Shown here: positions 44,885-55,082 of the stretch, one piece after another
Position numbering within the stretch: position 1 is the first letter of the stretch
How the letters are laid out: the number at the start of each line of letters is the position of its first letter
Assembly: GCA_027475525.1 (NCBI GenBank)
Contig: JAMWFC010000033.1
Span: 620,001-684,000 of the forward strand
From: Macrolepiota albuminosa
Taxonomy: Eukaryota > Basidiomycota > Agaricomycetes > Agaricales > Agaricaceae
Length of the DNA: 64,000 nucleotides
Reading direction: 5' to 3'
Translations under genes and position numbers: made by a program
Notes under the pieces: model-generated
Seen by the model: the letters and a program-made list of their open reading frames with translations, nothing else
Told to the model about the DNA's origin: nothing
The model's database searches: none

Positions 44885-46379
44885 GTACTGCATTACATGG
44901 TTTCCATCCAGAAGTCTATATAAATACACTGTGCTACACAACAGTCATACTACTATATGAAATCTACTCTAATAGTACTACTCTACATGGCTCATATCTA
45001 GATAGCATGACCATACCTGTTCAACACCTGCCAGGTATGCTATACCAGACAATATATGGTCTTGACTATTTTGTAGATGATGGAAGAAGTGGCAGACAGC
45101 TGCAAGTGAGGCATAAAGGTCTTAGGAAAGTTCTGGATTTAAAAACAGAACTTGGATCCTTAGATAATGAGGAGGGCAAAAAGTTGCTTTTGACCTTATG
45201 AGTGCAGTTACAACTGGTCTTAGACAATATCCATTGGTCTCTAGAGAGTCAATGCAAAAGTGTCTGCAGCTTTACATAATAAAGCATTTACAATTGTTGG
45301 CTGCTAGGAGCCATGATGTACCTTAGGCAGATTTGACTGAATATATCAAATTGTTTATATGCATTTTTGAACTCAAAGTAATTGAGTATTTCAAGTATAA
45401 GGCAGCCTAAAGGTCAGTAGTTTCAACAGCCATGCTAGCCAACTCTGCAAAATGCAGAATGATGGTGCACTGACAAGCACTAGTAATCACAAATGTGATA
45501 GACATATTGAATGCACCTTATTAGGCAAACAAATCATAGCAAGACTACATTTAGCATCAGAATGCCATGAACTATCAACACAGTGTTAGGAGAGTGCCTC
45601 AGCAAGCACTATCTGAAGTCAAGACTGTCATGACCACTCTAGCTAAGGTAGATAAGCCAATTGTAGTTCAGGAGGTGAAAACATCTCAGAAGCAAGTCAC
45701 CATCAAAGAAGAGGTGGACAAATTTTATGTTTTGGAGAAATGTGTTAGACCTTGTTGTGTAGTGCAATGTGTCTACCTAGTAGACAATTGGAATGAACAC
45801 ATAAATTACCGAAAAGTGTGCAATTAAGATTTGTGCAGACCATGGCAAGTTGTTAATTGATGAACAGAGAATAGTATTTGAAAGGCATGAAAAAGTGATG
45901 CCTGTCAATGAGATGTGACAACAGTTTGCTGTCTAAACTGCTGAACCAGACAAAAATCCAAATAGTAGCAACAAGAGTAGTAAAGACTACAATGATAAGG
46001 AGTGTAATTGTTGCAACAATAATAATAGAGGCTGTGATTATAGAAATAACAACCAAGATAATAAAAATTGTTGTAGCAGTGGTAGGAATGTTGATACACT
46101 ACCAGTAGTTTAGGATATTAGGCAGCAGCCTACACCATGGCCAGAAAGAATGGCCAATGAGCACTTGTATCACAGCCCTTGAGCATTTTTGATGCCTACT
46201 CCTCATAATTTGCATGCAAGTATGCCTGGAATGAATAAGGCAGTTAGGATCTGTATGGATCATATGCATAATTGCCTTACTTAGGTAGTTGATGACTCCT
46301 ATGGAGTCAGGTTCAAGTTTCTTGCAGGGGTGAGCCTCTGCAAATCTGATAGCAAGCATATCAGAGCATATGCTAGAAG
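44885..46379 (+). pseudogene. Old gypsy element E2, 5' gag region
   Basis: CpG-poor, stop-ridden coding relic homologous to the gag of element E. Matching segments: about 45265-45410 (KCLQLYIIKHLQLLAARSHD) aligns with E at about 47430-47580; about 45815-45940 (ICADHGKLLIDEQRIVFERH) with E at about 48865-49000; and about 46240-46379 (MDHMHNCLT-VVDDSYGVRF then KSDSKHIRAY) with E at about 49255-49375. It stops exactly where E inserted (duplicated AGAAG) and resumes at 58592. Its own 5' LTR was not found; it is probably upstream or lost. Confidence 0.8.
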
Positions 46380-46613
46380 TGTAGCGTAGTCTGCTATGTG
46401 GCGTTGGCCACATAGCTTTATTTACTATAGTAGATATTATATTATATTTATTATAATATAATATTTATATTAATTACTTTGTTATATCTAGTTACATGTG
46501 CTGCTTACTAAGCAGCTTACTTTTTGTTGTACACTACATTGTCAATAGACCGGTCTGGTCTGATTCACTGTGGTGTGCACACTGAGCTCTTTAAAACCCA
46601 TAACTTTGTTACA
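46380..46613 (+). repeat. 5' LTR of element E
   Basis: 234 bp, starts TGTAGCGTAG, ends TTTGTTACA. AT-rich centre with a TATA-like run (TTATAATATAATATT) at about 46450-46466. Differs from the 3' LTR at roughly 14 positions by eye, several of them at CpG sites. Confidence 0.92.
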
Positions 46614-47785
46614 TTTTTTTGAATCCGCCAGCTAGGATCTATTGCCTAGCACCCGACGTCAGTCGCTGAGTTCGTTGACAAAACTCTATCAGCTTCTCAA
46701 GCTTCTTGCACAGCCACACCGTGCAAATTTTAAACAGGGAATCGATGAGTAATCCCATACCTGCAGTGTCCACTGATGGCAGGCGGAATGCCCACGACCT
46801 ACGGGGAGACCTAGCAGATACCCAGGACATGTCAGCGTCCAATGCAGGTCAGGCAAAACCTAGATCGGAGCACCAACCTGCCCAGGAATAAAAGCAAGGC
46901 CTGGAAAGCTGAAAGCTCACAGCAGGATGGTCAGCAACGTCTCCAGGACAAGATGCCAGGGGGATTAACTCCCCCAGTTACGCAGCTGCCAGGAGGACTG
47001 CGACGGTCTAGCTGACTAGCTTCAAAAGGGCCTCCTGAGGATGGCTGACAGTCAACAGGCGCCTATAGCGTCTTAGGAGACACCGAGTCAGCGGTACGGA
47101 CTGGGAGAGCTATCCCTCCAAGCCGGAGTAGTGGGACCAGGCGGTCTGCAGCAGGCTCACTGCCCTCTAAGATAGCAGAAGCCCGCATAGAAGAGGTACC
47201 GGATGAGGCTGCAAGTCCTGAAGTAGCCTGTGTGGAAAACCAATTTCTGCGCACGCCAGCAGTGGAGGAAGCTCCGGAGGTTGTAGAGCTTCCAGAGGAG
47301 GCGATTGAGTCGTCAAGTGATGACAACGCCGGAGCAGAGGAGCAGCAGCTGAAAACCGCATACACCATGTGATTGCGAGTGTTCTGGGATTTGCACCCAG
47401 AGGTGATGAAATACACCACCTAAGCGCGACTCGAGCACTACGTGTCAGCACATATAGTAGCACTTAGGCAACAAGGGCACGAAGTGCCCAATGTATTCAG
47501 TACAAAATATACTGATTTGATAGTGAGAGTGCTCACTATGGAGCTGCAAATGTATGTGCAGCGGAAGGCCACAAGGCAATTGGAGGCATCGACCCCCTGG
47601 AGCCACACTTCCAAGGAGTCGCAATCAAGACGTTGGAATCAAGCTAGTGGAGGCACTAGCACAGGCACAGGAAGTGCCCGAAGTAAAACCGGTGAGTACT
47701 TTCTATACTCCAGCAGGACAAGGGTGGTGTGAGGAGCCCCCACACATGCGTAACCGCGACCTTAGGACATATATGTCAGGACCGA
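46614..47785 (+). pseudogene. Element E leader and gag N-terminal region
   Basis: After a T-rich leader the first candidate start is ATG 46746 (MSNPIPAVSTDGRRNAHDLR), followed by stops. A longer readable stretch, about 47080-47370, is acidic and Ser/Glu-rich (VEEAPEVVELPEEAIESSSD). From about 47425 comes HYVSAHIVALRQQGHEVPNV ... LIVRVLTMELQMYVQRKA, which has a counterpart in E2 and so is real gag sequence. Ends at the solo LTR insertion. No convincing tRNA primer site is seen after the LTR. Confidence 0.6.
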
Positions 47786-48768
47786 TGATGAGCCTGCATT
47801 GTGGCTGGCTACAGATAGCACCAATACCTGCACCTCACATTGGCCCACTAGTACCACCAGAAGTGCCATGCTCTAGCGCTTCCAGCACTATTTTTTTTAT
47901 ATTTTTACACTAATAACTTGCAGCTACAGACTCCAATTACTCTCAGACCACTTTTTATGGCACCACTTATTCTTCGCACCACTATTGACACCTCACTGCA
48001 CCTTGCCACTTGCACTCCAAGGCTATACATTTACACAGACACTTGGCATCAGTCAATCCAGAATAATGCTCTTAGCCAGTGGCAGCACTTACAAGGGGAA
48101 ATGATGAAGTATTTCCGTGACAGCATCATTATGGACCTTTTTACTATACAATTCAATTCACCACATTTACTTACATTTTTATCAGTTCACCACCCTCTAG
48201 CGGTGCTTAACTTCTTAGCGTCGGCTAACTTTCTTTACTATAAATACCTACTTTTTGTTAGTAGTAAAGGGAATCAATTTGGCAGTAGGGATCGTATCCC
48301 AACATTTTGGTCTCCATATGCAACAGACTACCTCTTGTTGACCGTGTCAAGCAAGAGGACTCTGCTCTAGTTTTCTATCTCTCTTTTTCTAGCGCCTTGC
48401 AACTACAGCTTGGCTTTCGTGCTTAGATCTGCTAAGCAATCTCATCCTTTTATTATCACATTCTAGGTGCTGACACTTAGTGCCTCTTAGCGACCCTTTT
48501 CCGCACCTCTTAGCGCCTTCCTTAGCGACTTTCCCATGCCCTTAGTGCTTCTCCTTAGCAACTTTTAGCGCCCTGTAGCCACATTTTGGAGCCTTATACA
48601 AGTGCCTCCAATCACCCACTTTCCTTGCCACCAACCTCTTGCCTACCGTGTGTTCTCTGGGACCTGTCCGGGACTCTCTCACACACTTAGCATGCCCAAA
48701 GCTATATCGGCTAAGTAGCTGCACTAGTGATAGTCCACGCAGCATCCAGCTCGATTTGGGCGTCATCA
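47786..48768 (+). repeat. Solo LTR, family D (in element E gag)
   Basis: 983 bp, TGATGAGCC to GGGCGTCATCA. Flanks CCGA (47782-47785) and CCAG (48769-48772) do not match exactly, so the target duplication is degraded or the insertion is not simple. Aligns along its length with the copy at 4388-5425. Confidence 0.82.
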
Positions 48769-50280
48769 CCAGATGGGCACAATAGTACCGTGCTCAAGGT
48801 GGAGAGCGAGGCATCTGTGATGCCGCACGTGCCCATGGCAAAAACATTGAGCGACAGAGTTGCATATCAACATATGCGCAATGGCAACCTCAGGACTAAG
48901 GAACAGTCCCTTATCAACAATCAGGGCATCATATTCAAGGGTACTAAGCCCATTGACGAGATGCGTTGTCAATTTGTCACACAGGGCCAGGAGAATCAAG
49001 CTTCTCCAGTCCCAGGGCGGTGCAACAATCATGATTGAGGAGACTTCCTCGATCGAGATGGTGCCACAAGATGTGATGCCCCTGGTAACAGCCGGGATGA
49101 TGGCCCTAGGTCAACCCCTCAAGACGAGGGCAATTATGCCCACAGTCAAGGAGGCTCGGGGCATCCTCCGCAGGGTGGATAAGGGAAGTCACTTCCCCAG
49201 GCCGCTAATTTGGCAACTAGATTATCGTGTCAGCGGGAGGCCATTCAAATGCATTGTGAAGCCATGCACAATTGCCTGCATCAAGTAGTCGATGATGCCC
49301 TGGGTGTGACCTTACGGTTACCTGATGGGGTGAAGCTGCGTAAAGCAGACAGTAGGCATATTCACGCCTACACAGGCACGTCCAAGTTCAGCGACTTGGA
49401 GGATTGGGCGATAGATGTATGCACCCATCTTGCCATGTGCATATATGGAGGCGACCGTATGGAACGAGAACAAATCTTCGTTCTGCCTGAGTTCTTGGCC
49501 AGAGAGGCCATGGGGTGGTTTCAATGGGCAGTAATGCACGTCAACTGTGTCCAGTATGAGTGGACGTTCAAAGGAGTCCTTACAGGACTGTACAATTGAT
49601 TTGTGCACCCCTCAACGCTACAGGATGCAAGGCGGGAGTTTCAGTCTGCCAAGTACACCAAGAAGTTGGGAGTGCAAGGGTTCTATGATACCCTTAATGA
49701 CTATGCCCAGAATATGGCAGTATATCCGGATGGATATACCATGCTCAAAACATTCTTGAATGGCATTCCAGTGGACATGCACCGCTACCTGATACGTGAG
49801 GATGGACTGTCCTCAGAAGTCAACAATGTGGAGGAGTTTGTGGCATATGCCATCAGGTACGAGCAGTCCCTGAAGATGGCCAACCACTCCAAGCATCAGA
49901 GTGGACACAAAGGGGGAACCAGGCAACTACCGCCTGCTGGGGCACCCTCACAGGGTCAGCATGTGGGGACCTTCTTGGCCAAAAAGGCCAATTTGGATCA
50001 TGACCGCAACACATGGTTTGTGGTACGCAGAACCCCTGCTGCGAACCAAGGGCGGAGCCGCCCACGCCCAGAGCAGGCGCTGGATGGAGAACATCCTAAA
50101 CCAAGGCCAGATTTCAAGCTGGCCAACCCCACCAGGTCAGACGGGGACTTGTTTCATGTGTGGCTAGCCAGGCCACTATGCTACCAATTGCCCTGCAAAG
50201 CTGGGAGCCCTGAGGAAGGGGTATACACCCCGCGCCCACCTTTGAGCGGCACATACTGCAGCCATGAGTGGGAGTGATGG
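48769..50280 (+). pseudogene. Element E gag, capsid and nucleocapsid
   Basis: Segments in order: NGNLRTKEQSLINNQGIIFK; AMHNCLHQVVDDALGVTLRL; then a Retrotrans_gag-like capsid domain from about 49370 (FSDLEDWAIDVCTHLAMCIY ... LAREAMGWFQWAV ... FKGVLTGLYN, stop, DARREFQSAKYTKKLGVQGF ... FLNGIPVDMHRYLI ... VAYAIRYEQSLK). A basic linker leads to a CCHC knuckle at about 50150-50191 (CFMCG-stop-PGHYATNC), where a TAG sits at a likely Trp. The older E2 copy aligns on both sides of the insertion. Confidence 0.82.
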
Positions 50281-51096
50281 AGACATGTCTGCCGAGTCTG
50301 AGGCAGAACACCCCACAAATGACCAAGAGCCCCCAGAGGAGGCATCAGGCACTGAGCCTGAAAGTGTGGTCATAGAGGGGAAGGAGTACGTCACAGTCGA
50401 CGTATATGACAACTTCTACGACAACGAGTACTACAGTCATGACAGCAACTCTGAATGTCTAGCGGCAATGACGGATTGGCTGTCTTCAAATGATCCTGAA
50501 AAGAATAATGTGGTTCGGATGAAGAAGGTGACTCTTTGTCGAGCAGAGGGCACTTTGCAGCGCCCTACACTGAAATGGGCAGACAAGGAGTGCCTATGAA
50601 GAAGGTGACTCTTTGTCGAGCAGAGGGCACTTTGCAGCGCCCTACACTGAAATGGGCAGACAAGGAGTGCCTAGTCTCATATGTGAACGTAGATGGCCAC
50701 AAGGCATGGACCTTATGGGACTCCAGGAGTACTACGTCGGGCATAACGCCCCAGTTCGCCCATGTGTACAGAATATCCGTGCAGGAGTTGGATACGCCAT
50801 TGGCATTATAGCTGGGCACCATAGAAAGCTAGGCTATGGTGCAGTATGGGACAAATGTGACTGTCCAGACACCGGGCTCACGTAGCTGGGAATACATGGA
50901 TGTAGCGAACTTTGATTGCTATGATATGATACTGGGAACGCCATTTATGCGGCATAACAAAGTCATACTAGACTTTGACCACTGTCAGGTACTAGTGAAT
51001 GGGAAGGTGATCCCAGCCAAACGAGCTACAGCAGACAACACTGATAATTGTCTGCGACATCATCGCACTACGGAGAAATGCAAGGAGTCTCCATGA
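50281..51096 (+). pseudogene. Element E protease region
   Basis: An acidic linker (about 50281-50480) leads to MKKVTLCRAEGTLQRPTLKW, which is duplicated exactly (77 bp). The protease follows: KAWTLWDSRSTTSGITPQFA, where WDS-R replaces the usual DSG (Gly to Arg), and NFDCYDMILGTPFMRHNKVI as the C-terminal IlG-PF segment. Frame changes and stops interrupt it. The loss of the active-site Gly would inactivate the enzyme. Confidence 0.75.
50519..50672 (+). repeat. Exact 77-bp tandem duplication
   Basis: Units 50519-50595 and 50596-50672, each starting ATGAAGAAGGTGAC and ending AAGGAGTGCCT, identical by eye. Removing one restores a continuous frame from the gag linker into the protease. Same length as the duplication at 12396-12549 in an unrelated element. 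Confidence 0.95.
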
Positions 51097-53046
51097 CTGG
51101 GCCGGCGCAAAGTGCCGGCGGTGGAGAATGTGGATGAGGACGTGCAGGCTATGCCTGGACTGAGCTCAGACCACAACGTGGTGATGATGAGTGAGGAGGA
51201 GTACCAAGCCTCCAAGAGGAGCGACGAGTGAATAATCGCTCCTGATATTCGAGGCGCAAAGCCTCCAGCCAAGCGCCACCAAAAGGCAAGACAACAGGAG
51301 GACTCAGTGGATGTATGCCCACCTGCGTCCTCACGAGTCAAGTTGGATGACTTGAGAGACAGCATCCGAGAGGCAGAAGCCTCATGTGAGGGGGACACCC
51401 GGTCCCTATGGGAACGACCAGCACCCTTTCCAGAGTACGACTGGGCATACAACCCTTGAATGCCACAGGAGTGGAACGAGCTGGTGGCAGCCACGTGTGT
51501 GCGAAATGCGCACCAGAGATGGATGACCATCAGACCAGCATATTGCCAGCCAGCGTTGGATGAGGTGTCTGTAGTGTACTCACTTGTGCGCAAGGGAAAA
51601 AGCCTTGTGGCTTATAAGGCAGCGGCAGTGGGTTCTCCGCTGAGACTACATATACCCGATGACAGTGTCACTCGGGTGCTTGCAATGTGCAAGCAATATG
51701 CACCGCTGCCTCGGTCACCCTCAGAGACGGTGGAAGTACTTCTCCTGATGCGTATGAAGGGGAAGCAGAAGGCAACAAGCCTTTATGAGGAAGATATACC
51801 TTGGTTGCATTAGCAATGGCAAGAAGAATTTGCCGATATGGTCAATGGGACCAAGGAGGAGCTCCTGCCATGGCAGGAGGTAAACCATGAGATCAACCTT
51901 ATAGATGAGAGCAAGCAATATAAGTACCACTTGCCGCACTGCCCGCGTGCACTCCAGGAGCAACTATGCAATAAAACTAATCACTATTTGAATGCTCAAT
52001 GGTGGTCACCATGCACCACTGCTTAGGCTGCACCATTATTGTGCATTCCGAAGAAGGATGGAACCCTTCGAACAGCTCTTGATGTGCATCAGCACAATGA
52101 CAATACTATAAAGAATGTAACTCCTTTACCAGACCAGGAGGTGATCTGGGAAGACGTGGCTCAGGCGAAGTATCGCTTGAAGATTGACCTTACAGACGCT
52201 TATGAGCAGGTGTGCATTTGCACCAAAGACGTACCCAAGACCGTATTTGCATCGATCATGGGCATGTTCACGAGCAACATAATGCAAATTGGAGACTGTA
52301 ATGCTCCTGCAACCTTTCAGAGGCTAATGACCTTTATTTTTCAAGACGTAATAGGACGTTTTATGCACGTCTACTTAGATGACATATTCATCTACTTGGA
52401 TTCTATGGAGGAGCATGAGCAGCACCTCAGAGTTGTATTCGAATGACTACGCAAGTACAAGTTGTACTTGAAATGGAAAAAGTGTGAGCTTTATGCTCAG
52501 AGTATAGACTGCCTAGGGCATGTCATAGATGAGCTGGGTATCCACCCCAATCAGGATAAGCTAGATCGCATTCAGGAGTGGCGCACGCCACAAAACTACA
52601 ATGACATCCAACGATTCGTTGGCCTTGTCAACTACATATTGAGCTTCTTGCCCGATGTCACAGCCTATACTGGGCCACTTATGGCCATGATGCAGAATGG
52701 GTCACTGTTCAATTGGAGACCGCTGCATCAGCAATGCTTTGAGATGGTCAAACAGATCTGTACAAAGACTCTGGTGATTCAACCAATCAACCCTAGACAG
52801 GACGAGGTAATATGGCTCATTTGCGACGCGTCTAAGACAGGCATCGGAGCCATGTACGGTCAGGGAAGTAGCTGGCAGACTTGCCGCCCAGCCAGGTTCA
52901 TGTCAAAGAAATTCACGACAGCCCAGCAAAACTATGCTGTGCACAAGCTGGAGACTCTCGCCATCCTCGAGGCCCTCCTCAAGTGGGAGGATAAGCTGAT
53001 GGGATATCCCATCCACAGGCACTTGAGTTCTTCAAAACTCAGGTGA
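51097..53046 (+). pseudogene. Element E reverse transcriptase and RNase H
   Basis: An N-terminal linker with stops, then RT: INLIDESKQYKYHLPHCP, CIPKKDGTLRTALDVHQHN, KYRLKIDLTDAYEQV (first catalytic Asp), CNAPATFQRLMTFIF and MHVYLDDIFIYLDS (intact YLDD). After a TGA, thumb and connection with LGHVIDELGIHPNQDKL and QRFVGLVNYILSFL; RNase H with LICDASKTGIGAMYGQ and KLETLAILEALLKW. Near 53015 a small deletion shifts the frame before EFFKTQ. Active-site residues survive, but at least four stops interrupt. Confidence 0.87.
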
Positions 53047-54299
53047 ACTTGTTGCTGTGTCAGCGATGGTGGATAGACTACATGTCGAGATACCAGTTTG
53101 ACATCACCTATGTTAAGGGTAAACTCAACAAAGTGGCAGACTGCTTGTCTCGCTACTTTGAGAGCAATGTAGTCAGGGAGGCCCACGAGCCTCATGAGTA
53201 TGTGCAGGCAGACTGCCACATAGACCCAGATGGAGAGGATCTACCTCTCCACCGCTACCAGGAGCTCAGAGAGCATGTCCTGGAAGTACGCACTATGCGT
53301 GACGATGAACGGAGGCGAAGCACTTGCCTCAGGGAGCAGCATAAAAAGCAGGACATAGCCGCCCAGTTGCTCAAGGAGCATGAAGTCGTGGACCCAGCGT
53401 CACCTGGGGAGCATGAGCGCCCCAATATACCCGTTACACTAGCTGAGATGCTCGAAGGCGAATTGCCTTCATCCCAGCCCCCTATCCTGGGCAGCAACGA
53501 CTTCCAGATAGAAGTGGTGCAGGAATATGGCAATGATTCTCTCTACGCCAAGATAATTGCCAATCCCGACAACCATCCTCGGTTCAGGCATGAGCCTGGT
53601 GGACTGATCACGATGGAGAACCGTCAAGGAGTGGCAGTGGTCTGCCTCCCCCATATGCGAACTATTGTTATGCAAGTCTTGGACCAGGCCCATGCACTGG
53701 TGGGGCACTTTGGTGCCGCCCGAACGTTGGGCTACATCCGGAGATGGTATTGGTGGCCACATATGGCCCAAGAAGTGACTAAGTTCTGCGCCTCATGCAC
53801 AGCGTGTCAGAGGGCAAAGGTGCCCCCTGGATCTTCTCCCGGGAAGCTACACCAGCTATCCGTGCCAGTAAAACCTTGGGACTCCATTGGAATGGACTTT
53901 GTAAGTCCCTTTTCTGAGTCCAGAGGGTTTGATTACCTCTGGGTGGTAATATGCTGCATGATGAGCATGGTGCACCTCATACCGGTGTGAACTACGCTGA
54001 CAGCTAAGGAGCTGTCATGGATCTACCTTTGGGAGATCGTTAGGCTGCATGGGCTGCCTGGTACTATAGTGAGCGACCGTGACTCAAAGTTCACATCTCA
54101 ATGGTGGAGGGAACTCCACAAACTGTTAGGAGCACGACTCCTCATGTTGACGTCCTTCCATCCTCAAACAGATGGGCAAACTGAGCAGGCCAACCGCAGT
54201 ATAGGCCAGGTTCTGAGGGCAGTTGTTCGCCCTGACCAATGGGACTGGGTGGACTGGTGTCCACTCACTGAGTTCGCAACGCGAGTATTTCAGAAATGA
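53043..54299 (+). pseudogene. Element E RNase H end and integrase
   Basis: Starts with the RNase H tail (QRWWIDYMSRYQFDITYVKG, ADCLSRYFE). A linker follows, then the integrase zinc domain (HALVGHFGAARTLGYIRRWY ... CASCTACQRAK) and the DDE core: WDSIGMDFVSPF (D), VSDRDSKFTSQWWRELHKLL (D) and HPQTDGQTEQANRS (E). One TGA at 53988-53990 and a frame change at about 54290. Catalytic residues are present. Confidence 0.88.
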
Positions 54300-54960
54300 C
54301 AGGGTATGCACCCTTTGAGCTCAATGGAGGGTACTTGCCCTCCATGCTGCACGAAATCCATGCTGATGTGGTGGCCCACCAGGGAGTTGTCGAGTTCGCC
54401 AGGCAGGCCCTGGAGAACATTGCAGCAGCACATGACGCCATCATAGAGACGCAAGTCTTTCAGGCAAAAAATGCCAATCACCGTAGGCGAGCAGAACTGC
54501 CTATAGCAGTAGGAGTGTTGGTTTATCTGTCAACACGTAACCTGAGACTCTCAAAGGGTCGGGCAAGTAAACTCTGCCCAAAATGGATAGGCCCATACCG
54601 CATCCTGGACACGGAGCCACGTACCTCCAACTACATGTTGGAGCTGCCTCAGGCACTACAGGAACAACACATCGTTCCAAAGTTCCATGTGTTGCTGTTG
54701 CAACCATGTAGCGCGTCCGATAACGTGCTATTCCCTAACAGGGCGACCCTGGGCCCCTATGATTTTGGGGCTTGAGACGATGACAAATGGTTCATTGAGT
54801 GCATCATAGGGCACCGGTGGACTGAGTGTAATACGCTCGAGTTTGAGGTGCGGTGGTCCCTTGGGGACACAACATGTGAGCCACACTCCCATTGCTCCAA
54901 GTTAGCGACACTTGACCGTTATTTGGAGTTGAAGGGCGTTAAGTGCCCACATCAATTAAG
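54296..54960 (+). pseudogene. Element E integrase C-terminus and chromodomain-like tail
   Basis: MTGYAPFELNGGYLPS to KWIGPYRILDTEPRTSNYML is the GPY/F module, then ELPQALQEQHIVPKFHVLLL (the standard HPVFHVS-like link). After a TGA at 54775 the frame continues with a chromodomain-like fold: WFIECIIGHRW, LEFEVRWSLGDTTCEP, LATLDRYLELKG. The older E2 has a matching tail at 59615-59910 and 60275-60330. Chromodomains steer integration to marked chromatin in chromoviruses. Confidence 0.8.
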
Positions 54961-55082
54961 TAAGCGTGCTGGCGCTTAATTTGATCGGCAGTGCCGATTG
55001 CGGCTTGGCTGAGTTGGTTAGCAGCTGTGGCTGAAACACGTCTTAAAAAGCAAAATTTCTTTTTTCCTTTCTTCCCTTAACC
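54961..55082 (+). other. Spacer before the extra reading frame of element E
   Basis: 122 bp between the chromodomain tail and the Gln-rich frame. It ends TTTTTCCTTTCTTCCCTTAACC before ATG 55083, a pyrimidine-rich leader that could serve as a splice acceptor region or a separate 5' leader. Confidence 0.4.

Noticed and set aside
45853..46099. Small membrane protein on the minus strand (runs of Ile, Val and Thr)
   Set aside because: It is the complement of an AAT/ATA-rich, decayed gag linker of E2 and has no conserved start or promoter.
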